From: Siphonodentalium dalli
Taxonomy: Eukaryota > Mollusca > Scaphopoda > Gadilida > Siphonodentaliidae
Direction: 5' to 3'
DNA length: 64,000 nt
Assembly (NCBI GenBank): GCA_032622095.1
Contig: CP136063.1
Span: 113,356,723-113,420,722, forward strand
Each line of letters begins with the position of its first letter. Position 1 is the stretch's first letter. Both the position numbers and the translations under genes were made by a program. The notes under the pieces were generated by a model that saw nothing but the letters and a program-made list of their open reading frames with translations, did no database searches and was not told where the DNA came from. Shown piece after piece: positions 55,183-64,000 of this stretch.

Positions 55183-56247
55183 GTGGAACTCCTCCAATGC
55201 ATTGACAAGGTATATAATGACAACCGCGGTGGGGATCTACGAGTTGGCCTCCGCTCAATCACTTATACAGTTGGATGGTACAACATAAACAATCTACTAC
55301 AGCCCGAGGGTTACTGGAAGGGGCTTGCAGCAATCAAGAACCTCGCGGCAGCAGCCAATGTTTCTGAAGATGTGGCACGGGCGTGGCACAAGAAGCAGGC
55401 CATCTGGCAGATATACCTACCCAATCAACTTGTGCCAAGGCCCAAGTTTGACGAGCCAGTGCCAAATGAAGTCCACCAGACCGACCTGCTTTTTCTGCCT
55501 CATGACCGGGTGGGTCGCAAGACATACAAGTTCGCACTCACCGTCGTCGACGTGGCCTCTCGATACAAATAAGCCGAGCCCCTCGCCACAAAAGAAGCCA
55601 CAAAGGTCGCGGATGCCATTGAACGGATCTACAGTCGAGGCCCTCTTAGATGGCCGAAATTGCGCCAGGTAGACCCGGGGCTCGAGTTCATGGGTGCTGT
55701 GAGCCTCCTGCTAAGCAAGCACAGCGTTCAGGTGACGTGTGGATGTCCAACGACACCAGGGGGTCGTGGAGTGCTTCAACCGGATCCTGGCAGAGCGATT
55801 GTTTGTGCACCAATACGCCCAGGAGATGAAGCTTCCCGCCGGCCAAAGGTCGACTGAATGGGTGTTTCGACTGCCCGCTGTTGTATCGGATCTGAACAAT
55901 GAAATGACTCGTCTGACCGAAAAATGCACTCTGATGCCATCAAGATCAAGTCAGTGAAAACAAAACACATATTCTGCTGTTCCAGGTCGCCCAATGGGGC
56001 CCAAAAAGCAAAAGCACCCCTCGCGAGTGGGCGTTCGTTACATCTACCAGCTTGGCGAGCTGGAAGGGGGCCGCCGACGCACAACTGACCCTGTGTGGTC
56101 CCTACATGTGTACCAGCTTGAACGCTTATCACCAAGCCCGACGAGCCTGTGCTATATTTAGTGGATGGGCCAGCGCGCGGATTTGTCCGGAAAGTGTTGC
56201 TTGTGGTGCCCCCCGACACCCAGCTGCCACCAACTAGTTCCGTATGA
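55183..56247 (+). pseudogene. Retroviral-type DDE integrase relic (Maverick/Polinton-like)
   Basis: Catalyses strand transfer of element ends in the parent family. The frame is open from 55132, but no in-frame ATG precedes the conserved part; the nearest ATG (55164) is in another frame. The core begins around NEVHQTDLLFLPHD, giving a first catalytic Asp at residue 101 (counting from 55183). A stop at 55570-55572 follows VVDVASRYK. The same frame then continues through QVDPGLEF (second Asp, 55672-55674; about 63 residues after the first). A frameshift near 55750 precedes GVVECFNRILAERLF with the Glu codon at 55769-55771, a D-D-about-33-E spacing typical of rve-fold integrases. A basic C-terminal module (GVRYIYQLGELEGGRRR, about 56029-56080) is separated by further shifts and ends at TGA 56245-56247, 20 bp from the convergent polymerase-helicase relic. 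All three catalytic residues survive, but the gene cannot make one protein. Confidence 0.82.
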
Positions 56248-56267
56248 ACTGCTAGAAGGACTAGACA

Positions 56268-57649
56268 CTAGGTGTCTCGTTCCATGAACAATGCTGCAGC
56301 CCCTCTTTTTCGGTTGCACTCTAGACAGGTCAGCCTCACATCTTTCTGCAGTGCCCTTTGTTGTTGTCCAGCCAGTCGATACTAAATTGCTGTGTGTCTT
56401 TGGGTTGGAAGGCCCAGAGCAACCCAATCTCGCACGCCATGCAGCGGTTCTGTTTGGGCCTCACGGAGCTCGAGGATATAGTCGACCTTGAGATTGAATC
56501 CCTGGCGTCCATTAGCCTGGTCCTGGCGCTTGTATGCCACAAGCTTCCTTTGTATTTCCTTGCAGGCCTGGCATCGGAACCCTCTTCCGGTGGACAGGTT
56601 ACCCGTTCGAGCTGTTGAAAATACTGCACGCGGGATACGGCTAAGTAGCACATATTGGAACACTGGAAGTAGTCGTCGATGATCCAGACATTCTGAGGGC
56701 CGTGGACCGTAAGTCTCTGACTCGAGTGGACGGTGAAAGCATAGCCCAGGCGCCAATCATCGGTTTTAATAGCACACTCGGCGGCCTCGATATAGACCGC
56801 AACGACGTCATTGAGAACAAACTCTTCTCTGTGCGACGGGTCGCCAGTACCTGGGATTGTGACGTCAATGTCCTGCTTTCGGCTGTCCTTGGGTGGTAAA
56901 GGATAGACACTGGGTTATCTAGGAAATGCTCCTTATGGCGTCGGAGCAACAGCTCATGTGTCTGGTCACGGATCTTCTGGTGGCTGGTGATGATTAGGTC
57001 ACCGGACCTCCACTGCTCCACAAATCGGTCACCCCAGTCAGCTGGGGAGAGCCTTCCGCATTTCCTGGCATTGGACTTTGTCACTATGAAGGCGTATACG
57101 CCTTTTCAGGACTTTGAGGGCTTCATTTTTTGCTCTGTAGTCGACGCCAACCTCTGCCTTTTTTGCAACCAATGGCGAGGTATTTCACCTGCAATCGGTG
57201 GCGGCTGTCGTTGATCCCCGCAGAAAATTACATGGACGCCATGTTGGTCAAGTCAGTTTGAGAAAATCTCCAGGATAGGCCGGGGCACAGTGCAGACCTC
57301 GTCCCAGATGATGGCGCGCGTGATGAACTTCTGCCCCATGCGGTCGGGCATCCAGTCATTCTGACCACTCCATCGGAAGAAGCTGTGGTATGTCTGTGCT
57401 TTGACCCCACGGGCCCGCATTTCTTTCGCGAGGCGATGGGTCGGGGTAAATACGGGGATCTCTTAAACGGAAGAGCTCAATCGCTCTTGTGGTCTGGCAA
57501 CTGCCCCTCCGTCATTAAGTTAGCTCAGTCGGTGCCGGGTCAGTTCGTCGTTGTAGCTGGGCGCCGTTGATTCCGCCATCGGTTTGGCTTGGCTACAGTA
57601 TTCTGGCTTGGAGAAGTACTCGGTGTGTTCCTGCGGCATGTATAACTAC
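56268..57649 (-). pseudogene. SF1 (Pif1/RecD-like) helicase with C-terminal HNH-like domain, decayed
   Basis: Downstream of the PolB relic on the same strand and probably once part of one long protein. Visible in order on the minus strand: a damaged P-loop near 57490-57540 followed by a TRAIELFR-type helix; VFTPTHRLAKEMRARG (near 57411-57455); Walker B IIWDEV (57295-57312); motif III with FCGDQRQPPP (near 57190-57230); a motif-V-like VHSSQ stretch (near 56683-56750), where the expected Gly is Arg; and motif-VI-like LAVSRV (near 56630-56660). An HNH-like zinc domain ends the gene: CMAC, SIDWLDNNKGH and CLECN (about 56300-56440). A TAG stop lies at 56270-56268. Several frameshifts and at least one internal stop break it. 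The helicase presumably aided element replication; the role of the HNH module is unknown. Confidence 0.75.
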
Positions 57650-58908
57650 TCTCCCTTGTCGTGCCACTGAGCGGCATGAACCCTGTCTCGGGCCGGTGGC
57701 CTGTGAGTTAGCTCGTAGTGACTCCTGAGACAGTTGCGGCAGTATCCCGGGAGATACTCCGCCTGTGGCACGTACGCCTAGACACCGTCAAGCTTCTGCA
57801 ACGCGGTCTTCTGGACGTAAATGCTATAAGTGGCCACCCGGACAGCCTAATCGGGTTCAAATCTTGCCAGCATAGCGAGGAGGTTGATGGCATAGGCCAA
57901 CATTGAGGCCCTCACGTGGGTGTACTGGGGCTGCGAGCCATCGTAGTATGTGAGAATGTGGCCCAAGGGACACCGTTGGGGTGCGCCAACAAGACTGCCG
58001 CTTTTACGGGTGTCGCTTACCAAGAAGTCAAGCTCTCCCTGGTCGACCACAAGCCTCCGTGTCAGTCTTTTGTCGTCGACCTTGCTGCCCTGGGTGAACT
58101 TGCCTATGATGCTGCAGCCTTGATCACGATATTCAGGGAGCCAGACCTCGGTTCGTTTCTCAAAGGTGATGATTGCATCTAGGACATTCAGGCTCTTCAG
58201 GAGACCGGACTCAACAGGAAGGCGAGCAGGGGTGCGAGGGGGGGGGAGCAGCACTGATCTGCGGAATGCCTTCCCAAACAGGCGGGGATGACGGGATGGC
58301 AGTTAGGGTCGAACTCCCATTCCTGGACCTCGGCAAAACCAGTGCCGATATCTTGAGGACGGGGGCCGTTTATTGAGACCCGGGTCATGTGGTGGCTGGG
58401 TGCCAGAATCTGTCAAAATATGGCTTGGCCTCACCATGACCTTGGAATCTGACCGGGTAGCAGGCTTTCATATCGATGCTGACGACGTCTCTTGTATCGT
58501 AGCCCATCGCATTCCAAAGGCTTCCATGCTCGACGCAGGCTTTCTGCATGTCATCTCCGAGGCTAGCCGGGGTCGGTTTCCAACCATTGTGGTCTTTGGC
58601 CATGATACTGGTTGCGTGGTTCACCCGAAGGCTCGGTCTGCGAGCGACTAATCGCCCAGAACTATGCATGCTTCCCGTATGTTTTGATGAGTCTCCCATG
58701 TCCTGTAATTGCGGCCGTCTAGCACAAACTGGTCCACATTGAGCTGTCTGTCTTGGCCCCCACAGCAGTCAGACTGCAATCGGCTCGTCCTGTATTGTCC
58801 CTCTGATTACTTGCCAGACGTCGCTTTCGTAGAAGTTGACCTCCCTGGACTGTGGGAAGTGCAGGTCCTTGGACCATGCATGGCCGTTGTGGCAGATGAG
58901 CTTTATAT
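57650..58908 (-). pseudogene. Family-B DNA polymerase relic (Polinton-type), N-terminally truncated
   Basis: The parent family copies the element's own genome. Motif A is recognisable as DVVSIDMKACYP (about 58455-58489). The frame breaks at 58385-58388 and resumes with GFAEVQEWEFDP, then shifts again into a long stretch (57847-58254) ending in SQPQYTHVRASMLAYAINLL, typical of the palm/fingers before motif C. Motif C follows after another shift as VATYSIYV: the catalytic Asp position is Tyr (codon 57828-57826). The reading begins at the right-arm boundary, leaving too little room for the 3'-5' exonuclease domain. Protein-primed PolB of the Maverick/Polinton type is the best guess, from the pairing with the integrase; the fragments alone do not prove it. 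Confidence 0.75.
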
Positions 58909-61498
58909 CTATTTTCGAGGCATTTTTGAACTTTTTTCCCCGGATTGTTTTTCACAGGAAATTATGTCTCGCCCAACTTAAGATGTTGCCATGGTCATTT
59001 GCCACATTTTCGAGGTGGCCATTTATGACCCCGCACTTGTTTCGGCCAATTTCCGTTCATTTTCGGACTTTGCCTAATTTCGTGCATTTTGGAACTTTTT
59101 TTCGAAAAAAACATTTCACAGGAAGTTTTGTCTCGTCCTACTTAAGACGTTGCCATGGTCATTTGCCACATTTGCCCAAATTTTCCTGACCGAGCAGAGC
59201 GGGAATTTCTATTTGACCCACTTTTTGGGACTCGACACAAAAACTTTCCGGCCCAAAAAGTTCGGCCCAGGTGGCCATTTTTTTATATGTGACAGTTTGC
59301 CACATTTTCCTAAATTTTCCCGACCGAGCAGAGCGAAAACTGGGATTCGACCCAAATTTTTTTTGGCCCAAAATTTTTGGCCGAGGTGGCCATTTATGAC
59401 CCCGCACTTGTTTCGGCCAATTTCCGTTCATTTTCGGACTTTGCCTAATTTCGTGCATTTTGGAACTTTAAAAAAAAAAACAAATTCACAGTAAATTTTG
59501 TCTCGACCTACTTAACACGTTGCCATAGTCATTTGCCACATTTTCCCAAATATTCCCGACCGAGCAGAGCGGGAATTTCTATTTGACCAACTTTTGGGGG
59601 CTCGACCCAAATACTTTTGGGCCCAAAAAGTTCGGGCCAGGTGGCCATTTTTTAATATGTGACAGTTTGCCACATTTTCCAAAATTTTCCCGACCGAGCA
59701 GAGCGAAAACTGGGATTCGACCCACTTTTTCGTACTCGACCCAAATGTTTTTCGACCCAAAAGTTTTGGCCGAGGTGGCCATTTATGACCCCGCACTTGT
59801 TTCGGCCAATTTCCGTTCATTTTCGGACTTTGCCTAATTTCGTGCATTTTTGAACTTTTTTTCAAAAAAACTTTTCACAGGAAATGTTGTCTCGCCCTAC
59901 TTAAGACGTTGCCATAGTCATTTGCCACATTTTCCCAAATTTTCCCGACCGAGCAGAGCGGGAATTTCTATTTGACCCACTTTTGGGAGCTCGACCCAAA
60001 AACTTTTGGGCCCAAAAAGTTCGGGCCAGGTGGCCATTTTTTAATATGTGACAGTTTGCCACATTTTCCTAAATTTTCCCGACCGAGCAGAGCGAAAACT
60101 GGGATTCGACCCACTTTTCGGACTCGACCCAATTTTTTTTCGGCCCAAAATTTTTGGCCGAGGTGGCCATTTATGACCCCGCACTTGTTTCGGCCAATTT
60201 TCGTTCATTTTCGGACTTTGCCTAATTTCGTGCATTTTTGAACTTTTTTCCAAATTTTTTTTTCACAGGAAATTTTGTCTCGCCCTACTTAACATGTTGC
60301 CATAGTCATTTGCCACATTTTCCCAAATTTTCCCGACCGAGCAGAGCGTGAATTTCTATTTGACCCACTTTTGGGGGCTCGACCCAAAAACTTTTGGGTC
60401 CAAAAAGTTCGGGCCAGGTGGCCATTTTTTAATATGTGACAGTTTGCCACATTTTCCTAAATTTTCGCGACCGAGCAGAGCGAAAACTGGGATTCGACCC
60501 ACTTTTTTGGACTCGACCCAAATTTTTTCGGCCCAAAATTTTTGGCCGAGGTGGCCATTTATGACCCCGCATTTGTTTCGGCCAATTTCCGTTCATTTTC
60601 GGACTTTGCCTAATTTCGTGCATTTTTGAACTTTTTTCAAAAAACTTTTTTAAAGGAAATTTTGTCTCGCCCTACTTAAGACGTTGCCATAGTCATTTGC
60701 CACATTTTCCCAAATTTTCCCGACCGAGCAGAGCGGGAATTTCTATTTGACCCACTTTTGGGGGCTCGACCCAAAAACTTTTGGGCCCAAAAAGTTCGGG
60801 CCAGGTGGCCTTTTTTAATATGTGACAGTTTGCCACATTTTCCTAAATTTTCCCGACCGAGCAGAGCGAAAACTGGGATTCGACCCACTTTTTCGAACTC
60901 GACCCAAATTTTTTTCGGCCCAAATTTTTTGGCCGAGGTGGCCATTTATGATCCCGCACTTGTTTCGGCCAATTTCCGTTCATTTTCGGACTTTGCGTAA
61001 TTTCGTGCATTTTTGAACTTTTTTTTCAAAAAACTTTTTCACAGGAAATGTTGTCTCGCCCTACTTAAGACGTTGCCATAGTCATTTGCCACATTTTCCC
61101 AAATTTTCCCGACCGAGCAGAGCGGGAATTTCTATTTGACACACTTTTGGGGGCTCGACCCAAAAACTTTTGGGTCCAAAAAGTTCGGGCCAGGTGGCCA
61201 TTTTTTAATATGTGACAGTTTGCCACATTTTCCTAAATTTTCCCGACCGAGCAGAGCGAAAACTGGGATTCGACCCACTTTTTAGGACTCGACCCAAATT
61301 TTTTTCGGCCCAAAATTTTTGGCCGAGGTGTCCATTTATGACCCCGCACTTGTTTCGGCCAATTTCCGTTCATTTTCGGACTTTGCCTAATTTCGTGCAT
61401 TTTTGAACTTTTTTCCAAAAAAAAATTTCACAGGAAATTTTGTCTCGCCCTACTTAACACGTTGCCATAGTCATTTGCCACATTTCCCCAAATGTTTT
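58909..61498 (+). repeat. Right inverted arm: about 7 subrepeats
   Basis: Landmark TGCCAT(A/G)G occurs at 58987, 59151, 59521, 59910, 60298, 60685, 61074 and 61463; the last five intervals are 387-389 bp. The innermost copy is internally deleted (164-bp spacing). Same subrepeat as the left arm, inverted. The innermost copies of both arms share a CCTCGAAAA variant where all others read GCACGAAAT, so the arms were once mirror images up to the core. Confidence 0.88.
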
Positions 61499-61545
61499 GA
61501 ATAAGGAATAAGGAATAAGGAATAAGTAACGAAATTCACGCTGCT
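61499..61545 (-). repeat. Right 47-bp TIR with GAATAAG heptamers
   Basis: Four GAATAAG heptamers (61499-61526), then 19 bp ending CGCTGCT, directly followed by the CACTTTTAT duplication at 61546-61554. Confidence 0.9.
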
Positions 61546-61621
61546 CACTTTTATTATATATATCTGTATATCACTGGCTATAAAATCCAAAATACTTGTT
61601 AGATTAGCTTCTTATAACAAT

Positions 61622-62974
61622 TGGTATGTGTGTCATTGACATGCTCATGTAATGGGTAATTTGCATTATCATGTGACAATTACCACCTTGAATTTTTTTG
61701 AAAATACCTTGAAAAATTGGCATTTTTTATGAAAAATCATACCATTTTTTTGGCCGATGGAAGTGAAAGAAGACATCAGCAGCAAGAATAGCCACACCAT
61801 GCATGGGAGATTCATTGGACTGAAAGACCAGGCTGTGAAAAATGCATTAAAATACTTTAAAGTGACTCCCAGGAATCAAAAATGCCAAAAAGTTCATTTT
61901 TCCCTTTAGGTTACACTGGTGTAAATGTTTTCCATAGGCCTCAGTGCTAACGTTTTAGCGTATGCTGTTGGCTATATGAACCATGGGTCCAATTTTTTTT
62001 TTTAATCTGAAAAATTGACATTTCGGGAAACTTTTTACACAAAAAAATCATATCTGTCTAGCAGGGAATTCGCCTTTAAATCTTGTGTTTTCGTAACTAG
62101 TGTCAGATCCGCATAAAAAAATACTGTCATATTTTAGACCACACCAACAAATTCAAACTTCACTACAAAGGGTTAATTCCTGTGCCAATGGCTATCTTAC
62201 CTATGGGAAATCATAGGGAAGAGGTGTGATGATTTTTTTATGCAAAAAGCACACAAGGCTATTGACCAATCAGGGCCCAGTGTCTATTTTATTCTCTCCT
62301 ATATATTCCTCCCGCATCCGCTAGAGGTCTCTCCGAGCCTTATTTACACCAGTGTAACCTAAAGCGATAGCCCGCTTTTTCGCGGAATAATTGTAACACC
62401 CTACATTTTTTCAGAATTGCCCATGAATGAAAAAAATGTGTTCAAAAATAATATCACTTCTGTGGTTCTTTATTTATCACACACAATTTAACCCCACTCT
62501 CTGTAACACATTATTCATCAAAAAAGCACATTTTTCCACCACAAGTCATATTCAGGCCCCATTTTCACACAGTTTTTGGGGTCTGGTGTTGCAAACTTGG
62601 ATCAGCTATGGAAGACTGTACAAGATCCTTTCCATGAGAGAACTTCTGGTGATGTGAGGTCATTGAGTCCAGATCTGATCAGCTGAGCATCAAGCACATG
62701 ACTTTATCAGCACATGGAAGACTAAAATATGACATTTTCAGGTCTGCAAGGGTGATCCAAGATAACTGGATGTGGGTGTATATTGAATTAGTTGAACAAA
62801 GATATGCTCTCTTTGAAATGCTGAAGCATTTTCTTAAATGTGTCCAAGTTTTAGTGCTATTAACCTTCAAATGGCCATACCCACCAGTGAAAATGAGACA
62901 CTTTTATTATATATATCTGTATATCACTGGCTATAAAATCCAAAATACTTGTTAGATTAGCTTCTTATAACAAT
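61622..62974 (+). repeat. Satellite unit U46, long form
   Basis: 1353 bp; MITE at 61909-62359. The array resumes normally after the large insertion in U45. Confidence 0.97.
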
Positions 62975-64000
62975 TGGTATGTGTGTCATTGACATGCTCA
63001 TGTAATGGGTAATTTGCATTATCATGTGACAATTACCACCTTGAATTTTTTTGAAAATACCTTGAAAAATTGGCATTTTTTATGAAAAATCATACCATTT
63101 TTTTGGCCGATGGAAGTGAAAGAAGACATCAGCAGCAAGAATAGCCACACCATGCATGGGAGATTCATTGGACTGAAAGACCAGGCTGTGAAAAATGCAT
63201 TAAAATACTTTAAAGTGACTCCCAGGAATCAAAAATGCCAAAAAGTTCATTTTTCCCTTTAGGTTACACTGGTGTAAATGTTTTCCATAGGCCTCAGTGC
63301 TAACGTTTTAGCGTATGCTGTTGGCTATATGAACCATGGGTCCAATTTTTTTTTTTAATCTGAAAAATTGACATTTCGGGAAACTTTTTACACAAAAAAA
63401 TCATATCTGTCTAGCAGGGAATTCGCCTTTAAATCTTGTGTTTTCGTAACTAGTGTCAGATCCGCATAAAAAAATACTGTCATATTTTAGACCACACCAA
63501 CAAATTCAAACTTCACTACAAAGGGTTAATTCCTGTGCCAATGGCTATCTTACCTATGGAAAATCATAGGGAAGAGGTGTGATGATTTTTTTATGCAAAA
63601 AGCACACAAGGCTATTGACCAATCAGGGCCCAGTGTCTATTTTATTCTCTCCTATATATTCCTCCCGCATCCGCTAGAGGTCTCTCCGAGCCTTATTTAC
63701 ACCAGTGTAACCTAAAGCGATAGCCCGCTTTTTCGCGGAATAATTGTAACACCCTACATTTTTTCAGAATTGCCCATGAATGAAAAAAATGTGTTCAAAA
63801 ATAATATCACTTCTGTGGTTCTTTATTTATCACACACAATTTAACCCCACTCTCTGTAACACATTATTCATCAAAAAAGCACATTTTTCCACCACAAGTC
63901 ATATTCAGGCCCCATTTTCACACAGTTTTTGGGGTCTGGTGTTGCAAACTTGGATCAGCTATGGAAGACTGTACAAGATCCTTTCCATGAGAGAACTTCT
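62975..64000 (+). repeat. Satellite unit U47, long form, cut by window end
   Basis: First 1026 bp of a long unit; MITE at 63262-63712. G-to-A at 63560, shared with U44 three units upstream. Confidence 0.97.

Larger units (their letters stand above)
53897..61545. mobile_element. Foldback-like composite transposon carrying Polinton-type gene relics, 7649 bp
   Basis: The target duplication is CACTTTTAT (9 bp, perfect) at 53888-53896 and 61546-61554; the undisturbed site is visible in all other units. TIRs are 47 bp (53897-53943, 61499-61545) with one mismatch, starting AGCAGCGTGAATTT and ending in four CTTATTC heptamers. Inside them lie long inverted arms of unequal length made of subrepeats of about 377-390 bp (left about 1.0 kb, right about 2.6 kb). 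A core of about 4 kb contains broken genes. Nine-base duplications and arms built of subrepeats match Drosophila FB elements; 9 bp also fits Mutator-like elements. Maverick/Polinton elements have 6-bp duplications and are usually 15-20 kb. Only one unit carries it, so insertion is recent although the genes are dead: it was probably moved in trans. Confidence 0.88.
53065..61621 (+). repeat. Satellite unit U45, short form split by the foldback-like element
   Basis: 8557 bp = 899 + 7649 (element) + 9 (target duplication). Junction TTAAA at 53348-53352. Satellite sequence runs to 53896 and resumes at 61546 with the duplicated CACTTTTAT. Confidence 0.97.
1..64000. repeat. Dimorphic long-unit satellite array (47 units parsed)
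   Basis: Head-to-tail tandem array in one orientation, phased here on the TGGTATGTGTGTCATTGAC start because the window opens there; the true unit origin is unknown. Long form 1353 bp, short form 898-901 bp, the difference being a 451-bp MITE plus one TA. Order: LLS LLS S LLS S L S LLS L S LLS LLS SS LLS LLS L S L SSSSS LLLL S LL. The core is AT-rich with many poly-A/T tracts and contains no recognisable gene, rRNA, tRNA or snRNA. Units are almost identical, implying recent amplification or strong concerted evolution. Two single-copy transposon insertions interrupt it, in U22 and U45. The array continues beyond both window edges. Confidence 0.98.

Noticed and set aside
56290-58740. Many plus-strand frames in the core of the large element
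   Set aside because: Antisense shadows of the minus-strand polymerase and helicase relic, whose motifs are recognisable.
53897-61545. LTR retrotransposon interpretation because of the integrase
   Set aside because: The ends are inverted, not direct repeats, no reverse transcriptase or gag is visible, and PolB and helicase motifs are present.
1-64000. CRISPR array, rRNA or tRNA cluster, or 5S-type gene array as explanation of the periodicity
   Set aside because: Units are 0.9-1.35 kb without repeat-spacer structure, and I find no rRNA, tRNA or 5S signature in the consensus unit.

Overview
The window is eukaryotic, non-coding-dominated DNA, almost certainly from an animal genome. Nearly all of it is one highly homogeneous tandem satellite array. 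It has no operons, no RNA genes and no intact host gene. Metazoan origin is inferred from the transposon types: a TA-target MITE, a TTA-target Harbinger-like element, and Maverick/Polinton-style polymerase and integrase relics. The integrase and polymerase-helicase style reminds me of genes common in anthozoan cnidarians, but that is recollection, not something tested here.

Layout. I parse 47 successive head-to-tail units (U1-U47; U47 is cut by the window end). Two forms alternate irregularly: 26 long units (L, 1353 bp) and 21 short units (S, 898-901 bp). The sole systematic difference is a 451-bp element in the long form. It has 18-bp terminal inverted repeats (GGTTACACTGGTGTAAAT...) and is flanked by TA duplications, always at the same position, so one MITE insertion was amplified with the array. 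Short units carry the empty site, but not one single empty site: intact TTTAAA (10 units), CTTAAA (1), TTAAA (4), TTTAA (4) and TAAA (2). That pattern is what several independent, slightly imprecise losses would leave. Outside this junction, units differ by only a few scattered substitutions or 1-bp indels.

Two larger insertions interrupt the array, each in a single unit and therefore younger than the amplification. (1) 24914-27510 is a 2597-bp element with perfect 35-bp TIRs and a TTA duplication (PIF/Harbinger-like, non-autonomous), nested inside the MITE of U22. (2) 53897-61545 is a 7649-bp foldback-like element in U45 with a perfect 9-bp duplication (CACTTTTAT). It has 47-bp TIRs and long inverted arms built from tandem subrepeats of about 377-390 bp. 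Its roughly 4-kb core is visibly richer in G+C than the satellite.

The core of element (2) holds decayed genes: a truncated unrecognised fragment (minus strand), a retroviral-type DDE integrase (plus strand), and a family-B DNA polymerase followed by an SF1 helicase and an HNH-like domain (minus strand, convergent with the integrase). Integrase plus PolB is the Maverick/Polinton signature. However, the 9-bp duplication, the subrepeat arms, the absence of capsid and packaging genes, and the helicase-HNH module are atypical. Both arm boundaries cut coding sequence. This is the most interesting object in the window: either a Polinton-like relic captured and moved by a foldback element, or an undescribed lineage of integrase + polymerase-helicase transposons.

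How the parts relate: satellite amplification spread the MITE, the MITE then appears to have been lost repeatedly from individual units, and later transposons used the array as a landing site. Each MITE copy also carries a CCAAT box and a TATA-like box pointing out into the satellite core, so the array might be transcribed; this is untested inference.
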